Counted from the first letter of the stretch, positions 9,257 to 18,452 are shown. The stretch is 64,000 nt of DNA from Cryptobacteroides sp934698975 (GCA_934698975.1 CAKUVR010000002.1:151583-215582); one strand, 5' to 3'. Made by a program: numbers and translations. The notes: generated by a model from the sequence alone, not told the origin.

Positions 9257-10183
9257 ATGAGGATAGTGTTTCTGGATGCCGGTACGATGGGAACGTCATC
9301 GCTGGCACCGATCGAGAGGACTGGGGAACTGACCGCGTGGCCGAATTCAACTCCGGAGGAGGCCATTGACCGGGTCGGCGACTGCGAAGTAGTGATTGTT
9401 AACAAGATAAAGGTGAACGACCGGCTGTTGGATGCGGCCCCGAGACTCAGGCTTGTATGTGAGGCCGGCACAGGCATCAACAACATTGATGTCAATGCCT
9501 GTTCCAAGCGTGGAATAGTTGTCAGAAATGTGGCCGGCTATTCCACGGATTCTGTTGTTCAGGAAACTTTCATGCATATTCTTAACCTTCTGGGCAACGG
9601 AGCCTATTTTGACAATGTCGTGAAGTCGGGAGCGTATTCACGCAGCGGGTTGTTCACTGATTATTCAAGACCTTTCATCGAGATGGCCGGCAAGACACTA
9701 GGAATCATCGGTTTGGGAGCCATAGGCACCAAAGTGGCCAGAATAGGAACCGCGTTCGGTATGAAGGTGGTCTATTATTCCACTTCCGGCACGAACCATA
9801 GTTCAGAATATCCTTCAGTGCCCCTGGAGCGTCTCATGCGCAAGTCTGATGTGATTTCTGTCCATGCTCCGTTCAATGAACGTACCGCCGGCCTTGTGGG
9901 CGAGGATGAACTTAGGATGATGAAGCCAAAGGCCATCATCGTGAATATGGGGCGTGGCGGCATAGTTGAGGAAACAGCGCTCGCCAAAGTCATCGATGAG
10001 GGCGTCATCGGCGGAGCCGCCTTGGATGTCTATTCGGTCGAACCGATTCCTGCGGACCATCCGCTCCTTCATACCAGACATCCGGAGCGTCTAAGCCTGA
10101 CCCCGCACATAGCCTGGGCCAGCATTGAAGCCCGGGAACGCTTGATTCAATCCATCGCAGACAATATCTCCAAAGGATTTTGA
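9257..10183 (+). CDS. D-isomer-specific 2-hydroxyacid dehydrogenase
   Basis: A 308-residue NAD-dependent dehydrogenase. The NAD-binding motif is LGIIGLGAIGTKVARIGTAF; the substrate side begins with VCEAGTGINNIDVNAC. Catalytic residues are Arg in MGRGGIVEE, Glu in DVYSVEPI and His in LTPHIAWAS. Glycerate dehydrogenase/hydroxypyruvate reductase is the closest pattern (EAGTGINNID and HIAWAS), but D-lactate or phosphoglycerate dehydrogenase activity is possible. No ACT domain is present, which argues against a full SerA. It is monocistronic between the YczE-like gene and tRNA-Ser. Confidence 0.85.
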   Translation: MRIVFLDAGTMGTSSLAPIERTGELTAWPNSTPEEAIDRVGDCEVVIVNKIKVNDRLLDAAPRLRLVCEAGTGINNIDVNACSKRGIVVRNVAGYSTDSVVQETFMHILNLLGNGAYFDNVVKSGAYSRSGLFTDYSRPFIEMAGKTLGIIGLGAIGTKVARIGTAFGMKVVYYSTSGTNHSSEYPSVPLERLMRKSDVISVHAPFNERTAGLVGEDELRMMKPKAIIVNMGRGGIVEETALAKVIDEGVIGGAALDVYSVEPIPADHPLLHTRHPERLSLTPHIAWASIEARERLIQSIADNISKGF

Positions 10184-10213
10184 AAATATTTTGAAGATAT
10201 TTTCCGCAATATT

Positions 10214-10244
10214 TTTGCTTAAAAGAAAAAAATATTTACCTTTG
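10214..10244 (+). promoter_or_regulatory. promoter of tRNA-Ser, Bacteroidetes type
   Basis: TTG at 10215-10217 and TACCTTTG at 10237-10244 are separated by 19 bp, matching the Bacteroidetes -33/-7 consensus (TTTG and TAnnTTTG). The expected start of transcription is about 10250, shortly before the tRNA. Confidence 0.7.
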
Positions 10245-10273
10245 CAATCCCAAAATAGTTGGGGGCAAAGTTT

Positions 10274-10358
10274 GGAGAGGTGGTAGAGTGGTCGATTACG
10301 GCAGTCTTGAAAACTGTTGAGCTGCGAGGCTCCGGGGGTTCGAATCCCTCCCTCTCCG
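10274..10358 (+). tRNA. tRNA-Ser (anticodon TGA)
   Basis: Acceptor stem GGAGAGG pairs with CCTCTCC at 10351-10357. The anticodon loop is CTTGAAA, giving anticodon TGA for UCA codons. A long variable arm (GAGCTGCGAGGCTCC) marks a class II serine tRNA, and GGTTCGAATCC is the T arm. CCA is not encoded. Confidence 0.95.
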
Positions 10359-10361
10359 CTG

Positions 10362-10410
10362 AAAAATCATCGCAAGTTATTCTGAATAAGGTGCTTGCGA
10401 TGATTTTTTA
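10362..10410 (+). terminator. rho-independent terminator after tRNA-Ser
   Basis: A perfect 15-bp inverted repeat (AAAAATCATCGCAAG at 10362-10376 with its complement at 10394-10408) ends in a T run. The loop is 17 nt. It directly follows the tRNA 3' end. Confidence 0.75.
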
Positions 10411-10593
10411 TACCCATCCACCAATTTTATCCCATCCGTCAAAACATCTACCGTTAAAACAGGATCCCATTTATTGATGAGTCTTCTGTTTTGCCGCTGA
10501 AGACTCTCTTTACTTTCCAAACGATTGGATTCTTGGTGATGGAATCAGTGTGGGATGGTATCTTTGCGGGCATATTCAAAGAATGGATTGACA

Positions 10594-13383
10594 ATGGAGA
10601 AAGGAAACGGTGAGACTAGGGCCGGTATGGTGAATGTGGAGCTCGCACAAAGCAGCACAGAGACAATGGATTACCTTATCGAGGGATCCGAGAAGGCGGC
10701 CCAAGGGAAAGGGCGGAATATCATTCCTGAGGTGGAGAAGGAGCCGCTTTGGAAGGCTTATCTGGAGAAGTTCAAGGATCCGATCATCATCATATTGCTG
10801 GTGGCGCTGGGACTCTCGCTGGGAGTGTCGGTGTACGAGATGGCATATTCAGGAAGGGACGCTTCGTGCCTGATAGAACCGCTGGGGGTGCTGGTGGCGA
10901 TACTTATGGCGACAGGAATCGGGTTTATCTTTGAGGTCAAGGCCGAGAAAGAGTTCAAGATTCTGAACAAGGCCAAGGACGAGAGGCCGGTCAAGGTGCT
11001 GCGGCTGAAAAGGGCCGGGGACAAGACTCCACAGACTTATGAGATTCCTAAAAGCGATGTATGTGTCGGTGATGTGGTGGTTCTGGAGAACGGGGACGAG
11101 GTCCCGGCGGACGGCATCCTGCTCAGTGACAGGAACCTGACCATCGACGAGTCGAATTTCACGGGAGAACCTTTCACGAAAAAGAAGACGATACCGGAAG
11201 CCAATAAAGACAGCACCTATCCGGAAAACTTTCTGCTTCGCGGCACAACGGTGATCGAAGGCAGCGCGACATGCAAGGTAACAGCGGTCGGCACGGAGAC
11301 CGAAGAGGGGAAGGGAGCGAAAATATTACAGGAAGAACCTGACGTCGAGACCCCGTTGAACGCCCAGCTGAACCAGCTCGCCAAATGGATCACCTACGCC
11401 AGCTACATCATCGCGGCGCTGATCGTGGTCGGAAGGATGAGCATTTTCTTCCTCACGAATGACGCGGAGGCATATTCATTCATAGAGATCTTCCGTGTGG
11501 CGCTCAATTCGCTGATGATCGCGGTGACGCTGATTGTCGTGGCAGTGCCGGAAGGGCTTCCGATGAGCGTGACGATCAGCCTTGCGCTGAGCATGCGCAA
11601 AATGCTCAAAGAAAAGAACTTGATGCGAAAACTCCACGCTTGCGAGACCCTCGGTGCGACCACAGTCATCTGCACGGACAAGACCGGCACGCTGACCAAG
11701 AACAAGATGAGCGTGGTGGAATCCGAGTTCTGGGGCGTCGATGAAAGCGTCATCAACGACAGCATAGCCGTGAACTCCACGGCCGCGCTGAACAATTCTG
11801 AAAACGGAGAGTCCCTCGCGATCGGCAACCCTACCGAAGGGGCGCTTCTGCTTTGGCTTCAAGGCAATGGAGTTGACTATTCCGAGCGCAGGAACGCCTA
11901 CCAGATTGTGGATCAGATTGCTTTCTCGACCGAAAGGAAGCGGATGACCACGGATGCCATCGACAGCGCGACAGGCAATGAACATCTCTTCATCAAGGGC
12001 GCCCCTGAGCTCCTTCTGGAAACTTCCGACATCATTGCCGGCGGCCAGTCAAAGGAGAGCGTGCTCGCAACACTGGCGGCATGGCAGTCGAAAGGGATGA
12101 GAACCTTGGGATTCGCAGTCAGGAATTTGTCCGCTCAAGACTCCAAGGTAACATTCATCGGCATAGTCGGAATAGCCGACCCGATCAGGAAGGATGTGAG
12201 GGAGGCTATCGACACTTGTTCCGGCCACGCTGGAGTCAGGGTGATCATGGTTACAGGAGACAACGCTCTTACCGCCAGCGAGATAGCCCGCCAAGCCGGA
12301 ATCATCAGCAAGTCTGAGAGCGACCCTCTTACAATCACAGGCTCCGAGTTCGCCGCCAAGAGTGATGAATATCTCAAAAAAGAGGTTCTGCCTACCCTAC
12401 GGGTTCTCTCCCGCGCCCGCCCGGAGGACAAGGTTCGCCTTGTCACCCTGCTTCAGGAAATGGGAGAGGTCGTGGCCGTCACCGGAGACGGGACGAACGA
12501 CGCTCCGGCCCTGAAAAAGGCTCAGGTCGGCCTTTCAATGGGCGACGGCACCGCAAGGGCGAAAGAGGCCAGCGATGTGACGATCATTGACAACTCGTTC
12601 TCCAGCATCAATAAAGGCATCCTGTGGGGACGGTCCTTGTACTTGAATATCAAGCGCTTCATCCTGTTCCAGATGACAATCAACGTCTGCGCCTGCCTGA
12701 TCGTTCTGCTAGGTGCGTTCATCGGATTGGACTCTCCTTTGACAGTCACACAGATGCTTTGGGTAAATCTGATCATGGACACATTCGCGGCCATGGCTCT
12801 GTCCTCGATCCCGCCGGACCGCAAGGTGATGGACGAAAAGCCACGTGACCAGAAAAGCCACATCATCGACCGGAAGATGGCTGTCAAGATAGCCTTTTCA
12901 GGAATATTCTTCTTCGCCTTTCTGGCTCTTCTTTGGCAGCTCCTCTGGAGGATGGACATCAGCTCCGTAAGAGATCTTCTCCACTGGAATGTCGTCGGGG
13001 AGTTCTTCCGCGGAGCCTTCTCGGCCCACACAAAGGCGCATCTTTCCGGCTACGAGCTGGGAGTGTTCTTCACGACATTCGTAATGCTCCAGTTCTGGAA
13101 CCTTTTCAACGCCAGATATTTCAAGACTGACGACAGCGTTCTTCAGGATATCCTCGATTTCTTCTTCAACCACAAAAGGTACAAGGAATCCGCCTCCTAC
13201 GGTTGCCTGATGGTGGCAGGAATAATATTGATCGGCCAGTTCCTGATCGTCAACTGTTTCGGAGCATTCTTCGAGGTCTCTCCCCTCCCTCTTGCAGACT
13301 GGGGCTGGATCCTGCTCTGCACCTCCCCGGTACTCATCCTCCCGGATCTATGCCGGTTCATACGTTCTAAAATCGTGAGGTAA
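10594..13383 (+). CDS. P-type calcium-transporting ATPase (PMCA type)
   Basis: About 929 residues from the ATG at 10594 (MEKGNGETRAG); an in-frame ATG at 10555 is an alternative. Visible P-ATPase elements: SNFTGEP (actuator-domain TGE loop), AVPEGLPMSVTISLALSMRK (M4 with the PEGLP motif typical of Ca pumps), CTDKTGTLTKNKM (phosphorylated Asp), FIKGAPELLL (nucleotide binding), VMVTGDNALTASEIARQAG and VAVTGDGTNDAPALKKA (hinge). Ten helices are predictable. The M5-M6 part contains WVNLIMDTFAAMALSS with N and D Ca ligands. It probably exports Ca2+ from the cytoplasm. It stands alone, convergent with the transporter gene at 13449. Confidence 0.9.
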   Translation: MEKGNGETRAGMVNVELAQSSTETMDYLIEGSEKAAQGKGRNIIPEVEKEPLWKAYLEKFKDPIIIILLVALGLSLGVSVYEMAYSGRDASCLIEPLGVLVAILMATGIGFIFEVKAEKEFKILNKAKDERPVKVLRLKRAGDKTPQTYEIPKSDVCVGDVVVLENGDEVPADGILLSDRNLTIDESNFTGEPFTKKKTIPEANKDSTYPENFLLRGTTVIEGSATCKVTAVGTETEEGKGAKILQEEPDVETPLNAQLNQLAKWITYASYIIAALIVVGRMSIFFLTNDAEAYSFIEIFRVALNSLMIAVTLIVVAVPEGLPMSVTISLALSMRKMLKEKNLMRKLHACETLGATTVICTDKTGTLTKNKMSVVESEFWGVDESVINDSIAVNSTAALNNSENGESLAIGNPTEGALLLWLQGNGVDYSERRNAYQIVDQIAFSTERKRMTTDAIDSATGNEHLFIKGAPELLLETSDIIAGGQSKESVLATLAAWQSKGMRTLGFAVRNLSAQDSKVTFIGIVGIADPIRKDVREAIDTCSGHAGVRVIMVTGDNALTASEIARQAGIISKSESDPLTITGSEFAAKSDEYLKKEVLPTLRVLSRARPEDKVRLVTLLQEMGEVVAVTGDGTNDAPALKKAQVGLSMGDGTARAKEASDVTIIDNSFSSINKGILWGRSLYLNIKRFILFQMTINVCACLIVLLGAFIGLDSPLTVTQMLWVNLIMDTFAAMALSSIPPDRKVMDEKPRDQKSHIIDRKMAVKIAFSGIFFFAFLALLWQLLWRMDISSVRDLLHWNVVGEFFRGAFSAHTKAHLSGYELGVFFTTFVMLQFWNLFNARYFKTDDSVLQDILDFFFNHKRYKESASYGCLMVAGIILIGQFLIVNCFGAFFEVSPLPLADWGWILLCTSPVLILPDLCRFIRSKIVR

Positions 13384-13448
13384 CCGAACCTGTGGTAGAT
13401 GAGCTTGCCGAAGCATCTAAGTGCCATGCCTTTACAACAAGCATCCCG

Positions 13449-15122
13449 TCATAGCAGCATCAGAACCTGTCCGGAAATCACCCGCAGAAACATTTCCATC
13501 GGGTATACAGTCGCATAGGCAACGGACGGCTCGTCATCATCAACCGTGGTCAGGGCATAGTTTAGGGCGATAGGGTTGGCCATCGACGCACAGAGCATAC
13601 CGACATTCTCCGAATAGTCCGTCTTGCAGAATTTGGCGGCGATGAAGCCGACCAAAAGCACCGGGACTACGGCCAAAAGCACACTGATTCCGATCCACAA
13701 CAAGCCCTCCGGCCTCAAGACCGTCTCGAAAAAGTCTGGGCCGGCGCTGAGTCCAAGACCGGCCAGATAGATTGTCAGACCGAACTGGCGAAGCATCAGA
13801 TTCGCGCTGTGTGTCGTGTAGGTGGTCAGATGGATGCTCGGCCCGAACGCCCCCATAAGGATACCTATCAGAATCGGTCCTCCCGCGATTCCAAGCCTGA
13901 TCGGGACACTCATCCCGGGAATGGAAATCGGAAGGCTGCCCAGAATCAAGCCGAGCATAAGCCCGATGAATATGAACAGCAGATTCGGATTGCGTAGTTC
14001 TTTTTCTTGATTGCCAAGGACTTCCGCAACTCTGTCTATCGCCTTCTGCTCTCCCACGATCGTCAGTTTGTCTCCGATCTGGAGTCTCAGGTCACGGGAC
14101 GGAAGCAGGTCGATGCCGGCCCGGTTCACCCTCGTGATGTTGATCCTGTAAGCGTTGCGCAGATGAAGCTCCCCGAGTTTCGCTCCGTTTACACTTGTCT
14201 TGGTCACGAAAATATGTCTGGAAACCAGCATCCCGTCCAGATGGTTCCAGTCAATGTCTTTCTTGTTCCAATCCTTCACGACCTTCTCGCCGAACAACTG
14301 CTCAGCGGCCCCTGCATCCTTCTCCCGGGTCAGCACAAGCACATGCTCACCTTCCTCAAGAACCGTGTCACCATCCGGAATGATCACCTGCCCACGGCCT
14401 TCGCCGGCATATTTCCAAACCCTTGACACAACAATCCTGATGTGGGCGTCCTTCATGATGTCCCGGATGGTCTTGCCAAAGACCGCAGGGTTGCTGACCC
14501 TGAACTCCGTGATGAAAGTCTGGTTGTCATGAACATCCTTAGGGCTGCGGTTCTTACGGAATATGGCAGAAAGAACCACGACGCACAAAATGACTCCTAT
14601 CACACCGAAAGGATAGCCGACAGCGCAGGCCGTGGCCATCTGGTTGGAGACATCCACCGCTCCTGGATCGGTCTGGAGCAAGGTTTGCTGTGCGGCTCCA
14701 AGCATTGGAGTGTTGGTCGCCGCACCGGTGAGAAGACCAGTCGCCACCGGCAGCGATATGCCGCATAACTTACTTATTCCCAACGTCATCAAAGTACCGG
14801 CCAGAAGCACGGCGAACGCCAGTATATTCAGTTTGATTCCTCCCTTTTTCAGTGAAGGAAAGAAGCTCGGGCCGACCTGCAGGCCAAGGGTGAACACAAA
14901 AAGCACAAGACCGAAGTTCTGCGCCAACGCCAACATACGGGGATCGACACTGAGGCCGAAATGCCCGACGATGATTCCGGCGAAAAACACGAACGTCACG
15001 CCGAGACTGACACCCTTGATCTTGATTTTATTGCAAAGAAGGCCAACGGCGCAAATCAGCGACAATACAAGAATCGCCTGAATATAAGACGGTTCCGTGA
15101 ATATCTCGATGAACCAGTTCAT
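13449..15122 (-). CDS. AspT/YidE-family membrane transporter with RCK_C (TrkA_C) domains
   Basis: A 557-residue protein with the mirrored layout of the aspartate:alanine exchanger (AAEx) family: about five helices (ILVLSLICAVGLLC, LGVTFVFFAGIIVG, FGLVLFVFTLGLQVGPSFF), a cytoplasmic centre with two TrkA_C-like domains (about 205-285 and 290-375, with GDTVLEEGEHVLVLTR and RLQIGDKLTIVGE), then a second helical repeat (LLFIFIGLMLGLILGSLPI, FGLTIYLAGLGLSAGPDFFE). The repeated GLQVGPSFF/GLSAGPDFFE pair shows the internal duplication. Substrate unknown; amino or dicarboxylic acids are likely. A TATCTTTG -7 box lies on this strand at 15147-15154. Confidence 0.85.
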   Translation of the reverse strand: MNWFIEIFTEPSYIQAILVLSLICAVGLLCNKIKIKGVSLGVTFVFFAGIIVGHFGLSVDPRMLALAQNFGLVLFVFTLGLQVGPSFFPSLKKGGIKLNILAFAVLLAGTLMTLGISKLCGISLPVATGLLTGAATNTPMLGAAQQTLLQTDPGAVDVSNQMATACAVGYPFGVIGVILCVVVLSAIFRKNRSPKDVHDNQTFITEFRVSNPAVFGKTIRDIMKDAHIRIVVSRVWKYAGEGRGQVIIPDGDTVLEEGEHVLVLTREKDAGAAEQLFGEKVVKDWNKKDIDWNHLDGMLVSRHIFVTKTSVNGAKLGELHLRNAYRINITRVNRAGIDLLPSRDLRLQIGDKLTIVGEQKAIDRVAEVLGNQEKELRNPNLLFIFIGLMLGLILGSLPISIPGMSVPIRLGIAGGPILIGILMGAFGPSIHLTTYTTHSANLMLRQFGLTIYLAGLGLSAGPDFFETVLRPEGLLWIGISVLLAVVPVLLVGFIAAKFCKTDYSENVGMLCASMANPIALNYALTTVDDDEPSVAYATVYPMEMFLRVISGQVLMLL

Positions 15123-15181
15123 AGTTCTTTTTTAATATACAGCGTACAAAGATAGTCAGAAATATTCATTAATTTTGCTTT

Positions 15182-16084
15182 ATGAATATACCCACATCCA
15201 AGAATAGGAGGGTTCCCGTCAAGGGAAACAAGGGAAACAAGGGAAACAAGGGAAACAAGGGAAACAAGGGAAACAAGGGAGCGAGAAAGCCATCGCCTGT
15301 GAAACGCAAGTCCGGCAAGAAGAAAAAACCTGGAAAAGTAAGTTTGGGAGCATGGACGGCTATCGGGATCGCTGCCGTGATCATGCTTGTCTTTGTTGCC
15401 GTGTACAATATCCGTGTAGGCCAGGATGGCTGCGAGACCGGTGCCAAGGTGCCCCCTGGCGACTGGCGCTATGGAATCGACATCTCACATCACAATGCCG
15501 ACGGTATCGTTTGGGATTCCCTTTTCGTACTTACAGACAAGCATGGCAGAACAATCAGGGACCATCATCAGGCCAAAGACATCCGGCCGGTCAGCTTCGT
15601 TTTCATCAAGGCGACGGAAGGAGTGTCGTTGGTCGATAAGGATTTCAGAAAGAACTGGTCAGACGCCGGTCGCTCAGGCTTGAGAAGGGGAGCCTATCAT
15701 TTCTTCAGAAGTTCCAAGGACGGAGAGGCTCAGGCCAAACTGTTCATCAAAACTGTGGGGGGCCTGAGATTCAAAGATTTGCCTCCGGTTCTGGACATAG
15801 AGACAATACATCGTGAAGGATCGAGGGGAAAACTGAACGAAGAGGCTCTCAAATGGCTCAAGATCATAGAAGACCATTACGGCAAAAAACCGATTGTCTA
15901 TGCCGGGGCATCGTTCGCCAAAGACTATCTCAGCAAGGACATTACCGATAACTATCCGGTCTGGATAGCGCATTATGAGAAGGACAAACCTGATTTTGAG
16001 GGATGGACGTGGTGGCAGTTCACCGACAAGGCTGTCGTCAAAGGAGTTCCCGGACTTGTTGACCTCAGCGTCATGAGACGTTGA
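15182..16084 (+). CDS. membrane-anchored GH25 lysozyme with N-terminal KGN repeats
   Basis: A 300-residue protein. Residues 14-31 are six KGN-type repeats encoded by a 9-bp tandem repeat, followed by a Lys/Arg-rich stretch and one transmembrane helix (about 57-80), so the catalytic part faces the periplasm. GH25 motifs: YGIDISHHN, VSFVFIKATEGVSL, RRGAYHFFR, LPPVLDIET (catalytic Asp-x-Glu), VWIAHYEKD and WTWWQFTD. GH25 enzymes cut the MurNAc-GlcNAc bond of peptidoglycan, here probably in wall remodelling. A TAATTTTG -7 box at 15170-15177 ends only 4 bp before the ATG, so the mRNA may be nearly leaderless. It diverges from the AspT-like gene. Confidence 0.88.
   Translation: MNIPTSKNRRVPVKGNKGNKGNKGNKGNKGNKGARKPSPVKRKSGKKKKPGKVSLGAWTAIGIAAVIMLVFVAVYNIRVGQDGCETGAKVPPGDWRYGIDISHHNADGIVWDSLFVLTDKHGRTIRDHHQAKDIRPVSFVFIKATEGVSLVDKDFRKNWSDAGRSGLRRGAYHFFRSSKDGEAQAKLFIKTVGGLRFKDLPPVLDIETIHREGSRGKLNEEALKWLKIIEDHYGKKPIVYAGASFAKDYLSKDITDNYPVWIAHYEKDKPDFEGWTWWQFTDKAVVKGVPGLVDLSVMRR
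15221..15280 (+). repeat. 9-bp tandem repeat inside the GH25 gene
   Basis: The unit AAGGGAAAC occurs six times in a row without a mismatch, plus a partial seventh. It stays in frame and encodes Lys-Gly-Asn units. Perfect identity suggests recent slippage and likely copy-number variation between strains. Confidence 0.9.
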
Positions 16085-16120
16085 ACTCTGCCGCTTCGAC
16101 AGGCCCAGCGACCATCAAAC
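16085..16120. repeat. palindromic-repeat fragment (TTCGACA family) after the GH25 gene
   Basis: GCTTCGACAGGCCCAGCGACC lies near 16096-16116 between convergent genes, a near copy of the arm found at 38400-38420 (given here with one or two differences). Single arm only. Confidence 0.55.
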
Positions 16121-17227
16121 CTACAAACTTTCAAATGGTTTCTCAAAATTCCCCGTCCAACGGTACAGATGCGTTCTGGAATATTGCCTGCCCGTCTCGG
16201 CGTTCTTGCCCGGCTCAGCGAAATAGAACAGTCCGTTGCCGACAGGGCATATTCCAGTAGCGCCATACTTGAAGTAAAATCCCTCGACAGGCTTATCCTG
16301 CGACCCGATCACCTCGTGCTTCGTCTTGTCATAAAGAACCCCGGCCAAAGACCTTTTCACCGGCTTAGCGGCAACATCGAACACAAACATATCATAATTC
16401 TTGAATATGCTTTTGCGCCCTTTGTACACTGCCATGAACATCTTCCCCGTCTCCGCGTCATAGGCCAGGTTCTGAACACCCCAGTTCGTGTTGCCCGTGT
16501 AAGCGAAATACTTGCTTAATGGCTTCGCTGGACCTTCTCCGTAAAAATCCCCGAACTTCACCTTCCCGGCATATTCATTCAATTTCCCGATGTCGTAGCG
16601 GAGCAGCACCTGATGGTTGTTGTCGTTGCGATAAATGTCTCCGTAGATTCCGTAAGCCACATAAAGATAATTCTTTCCACCTTTTTTTCCTAGTTTCGGA
16701 GCGATTGTCACTCCGTCAATGCCTGAGCAACCATAGAAGTGCTCGTAATCCTTGTCAGCGAAACCTGTAATGTGGTAATCCCTCGTGGCTTCCCTGACAC
16801 AGACAATCTTGAATGCATCGTTATTCTCGGAATCCATGCCGGTCTCTGTCACCTTGTCAACATCTATAATCGCTATGTAGAACATAGATTTTCCCTTGGC
16901 GAATGATGAAAGTCCCGCGCCGATTACATCATCCTTGCATTCCAACGAGGCGTAGACCTTTCTGTCAGAAGGGTTGAACGTCATCGCTCCGAGATGTCCC
17001 TGAATCCTGTCAATCGACCCGATCACATTTCCATTCATGTCAGTCTTGATGAAACTGGTCGTGAAAGAAAAGTACATATTGCCGGCAGCGCTGTCGTAGG
17101 CGATTCCCTGGACATGATTCTTTCCGCCCTCGACATAAATCTCTTCCGGCAGACTCTGCTTCGTCTGTGAATATGCGGCCATGGTTCCAGCCACAATCAT
17201 CAATGCGATCAATGCTATTCTTTTCAT
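16121..17227 (-). CDS. secreted protein of unknown function, beta-propeller-like
   Basis: About 368 residues with a signal peptide (MKRIALIALMIVAGTMAAYSQ). The mature part has repeated short segments of the kind found in propeller proteins: VQGIAYDSAAGNMYFSFTTS, LGAMTFNPSDRKVYASLE, VQNLAYDAETGKMFMAVYKG and ATGICPVGNGLFYFA. Spacing and the G-I/L-x-Y-D-x-x-x-G-x-M/L-Y pattern suggest blades, but I recognise no named family or catalytic residues. I use the ATG at 17225-17227. The gene is flanked on both sides by short palindromic repeats of the TTCGACA type. Confidence 0.7.
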   Translation of the reverse strand: MKRIALIALMIVAGTMAAYSQTKQSLPEEIYVEGGKNHVQGIAYDSAAGNMYFSFTTSFIKTDMNGNVIGSIDRIQGHLGAMTFNPSDRKVYASLECKDDVIGAGLSSFAKGKSMFYIAIIDVDKVTETGMDSENNDAFKIVCVREATRDYHITGFADKDYEHFYGCSGIDGVTIAPKLGKKGGKNYLYVAYGIYGDIYRNDNNHQVLLRYDIGKLNEYAGKVKFGDFYGEGPAKPLSKYFAYTGNTNWGVQNLAYDAETGKMFMAVYKGRKSIFKNYDMFVFDVAAKPVKRSLAGVLYDKTKHEVIGSQDKPVEGFYFKYGATGICPVGNGLFYFAEPGKNAETGRQYSRTHLYRWTGNFEKPFESL

Positions 17228-17256
17228 ATTCAAAAATATTGTTATTCTGTCCCGCC

Positions 17257-17282
17257 GGTCACTTCGACAAACTCTGTGACCA
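17257..17282. repeat. small palindromic repeat (TTCGACA family) between lpxB and a secreted-protein gene
   Basis: GGTCACTTCGACAAACTCTG followed by TGACC: GGTCA at the left pairs with TGACC at the right, with the TTCGACA core between. It belongs to the same family as the elements at 38355 and 47306. Confidence 0.6.
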
Positions 17283-17291
17283 TAATCCGAA

Positions 17292-18452
17292 CTACTTTCT
17301 CAGTTCCTCGATCATAGCCCGGGCCACAGCCGCGGAAGCCCCCTCGCCCCCAAGAGCGTCACGAATCTCCTGATAACCGGAAAGCATCACGGAACGATAC
17401 TCCTCATCCTCGATCATCCTGCGCACCTCGTACAACACGTTGTCCGGCGTGAAAAAGTACTGAAGCAGCTCCCGGAAACAAATCCTGCCGAGGATCAGGT
17501 TGCCGAGACTTATGTACCGGATCTTGATGATCATCTTGGCTATCAAGAAATTGATCTCCGCTCCCTTGTAGGCCACAACCTGCGGCGTGCCGATCAACGC
17601 GCATTCCAGCGAGGCTGTCCCGGAATTGACCACGGCAGCCTTGGCGTTGCGCATCACCGCATAGCTCTGGCCGAAGACCACGCTGACATATTCACGTCCC
17701 CCGATGTACTTGGCATAGTCCGACTCCGACCGCGCGGGAGCGGCGGCCACCACGAAGCGGTAGTCTGAATATTCCGGCAAAGCGTGCAACTTGTCGGCGA
17801 ACGCCATGAAGGTCGGCATCATAGAGCTGATCTCCCCGTTTCTGGATCCGGCCAGAAGCGCGATCATCGGTTTGTCCGGCAGCCCTGTCTTGGCAAGGAA
17901 CTCCTCTCTGGTCTCCTTGAAGGCTTCAGAGTTGTCTATGGCGTCAATCAGAGGGTTGCCTTTATAGATAAAGTCAACGCCTTTTCTGGTGAAATACGGA
18001 ATCTCGAACGGGAACACGATGAACAGCTTGTCCACGAAAGCCTTAAGCTTCTTCACACGGCTTTCCCTTGATGCCCAGACCTTCGGGGCTATGTAGTAGA
18101 AGACCTTGAATCCGGCCTTGTGGGCGAACTCCGCCACACGGAAGTTGAATCCCGGGTAGTCGATCAAGATCACCACGTCCGGTTTCCAGCGAAGGATGTC
18201 GGACGTGCAGTCCGTGAACCTTTTGGCGAAGGCCCTGGCGTGAATCAGGATTTGGGTGAAGCCAATGACCGCCCCGTCCTTGTAGTCCTTCACGAGGCCG
18301 GTTCCCCGCTGGTGCTCATGATAGACGGCATCCATCAGCCCCCCGCCCCAGAAACGGACGTCAGCCTCAGGATTCTCGGCGTAAAGCCCTCTCATTAGAT
18401 TGGATCCATGAAGATCTCCGGACGCTTCTCCGGCTATGATGTAGTAGCGCAT
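17292..18452 (-). CDS. lpxB: lipid-A-disaccharide synthase
   Basis: About 386 residues from MRYYIIAGEASGDLHGSNLM, the classic LpxB opening. Further family signs: RFWGGGLMDA, DVVILIDYPGFNFRVA, FYYIAPKVWASRESRVKKL, DKLFIVFPFE, ALLAGSRNGEISSMMP, AAVVNSGTASLECALIGTPQVVAYK. LpxB is the peripheral inner-membrane glycosyltransferase joining UDP-diacylglucosamine and lipid X to form lipid A disaccharide. The ATG at 18450-18452 places the start exactly at the conserved N-terminus; the frame stays open further upstream but that part is unlike LpxB. It follows surE by 55 bp in the same direction. Confidence 0.95.
   Translation of the reverse strand: MRYYIIAGEASGDLHGSNLMRGLYAENPEADVRFWGGGLMDAVYHEHQRGTGLVKDYKDGAVIGFTQILIHARAFAKRFTDCTSDILRWKPDVVILIDYPGFNFRVAEFAHKAGFKVFYYIAPKVWASRESRVKKLKAFVDKLFIVFPFEIPYFTRKGVDFIYKGNPLIDAIDNSEAFKETREEFLAKTGLPDKPMIALLAGSRNGEISSMMPTFMAFADKLHALPEYSDYRFVVAAAPARSESDYAKYIGGREYVSVVFGQSYAVMRNAKAAVVNSGTASLECALIGTPQVVAYKGAEINFLIAKMIIKIRYISLGNLILGRICFRELLQYFFTPDNVLYEVRRMIEDEEYRSVMLSGYQEIRDALGGEGASAAVARAMIEELRK

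Noticed and set aside
15221..15280. CRISPR array
   Set aside because: The repeat is 9 bp with no spacers and is translated in frame. No CRISPR-like array with regular spacers was found elsewhere.
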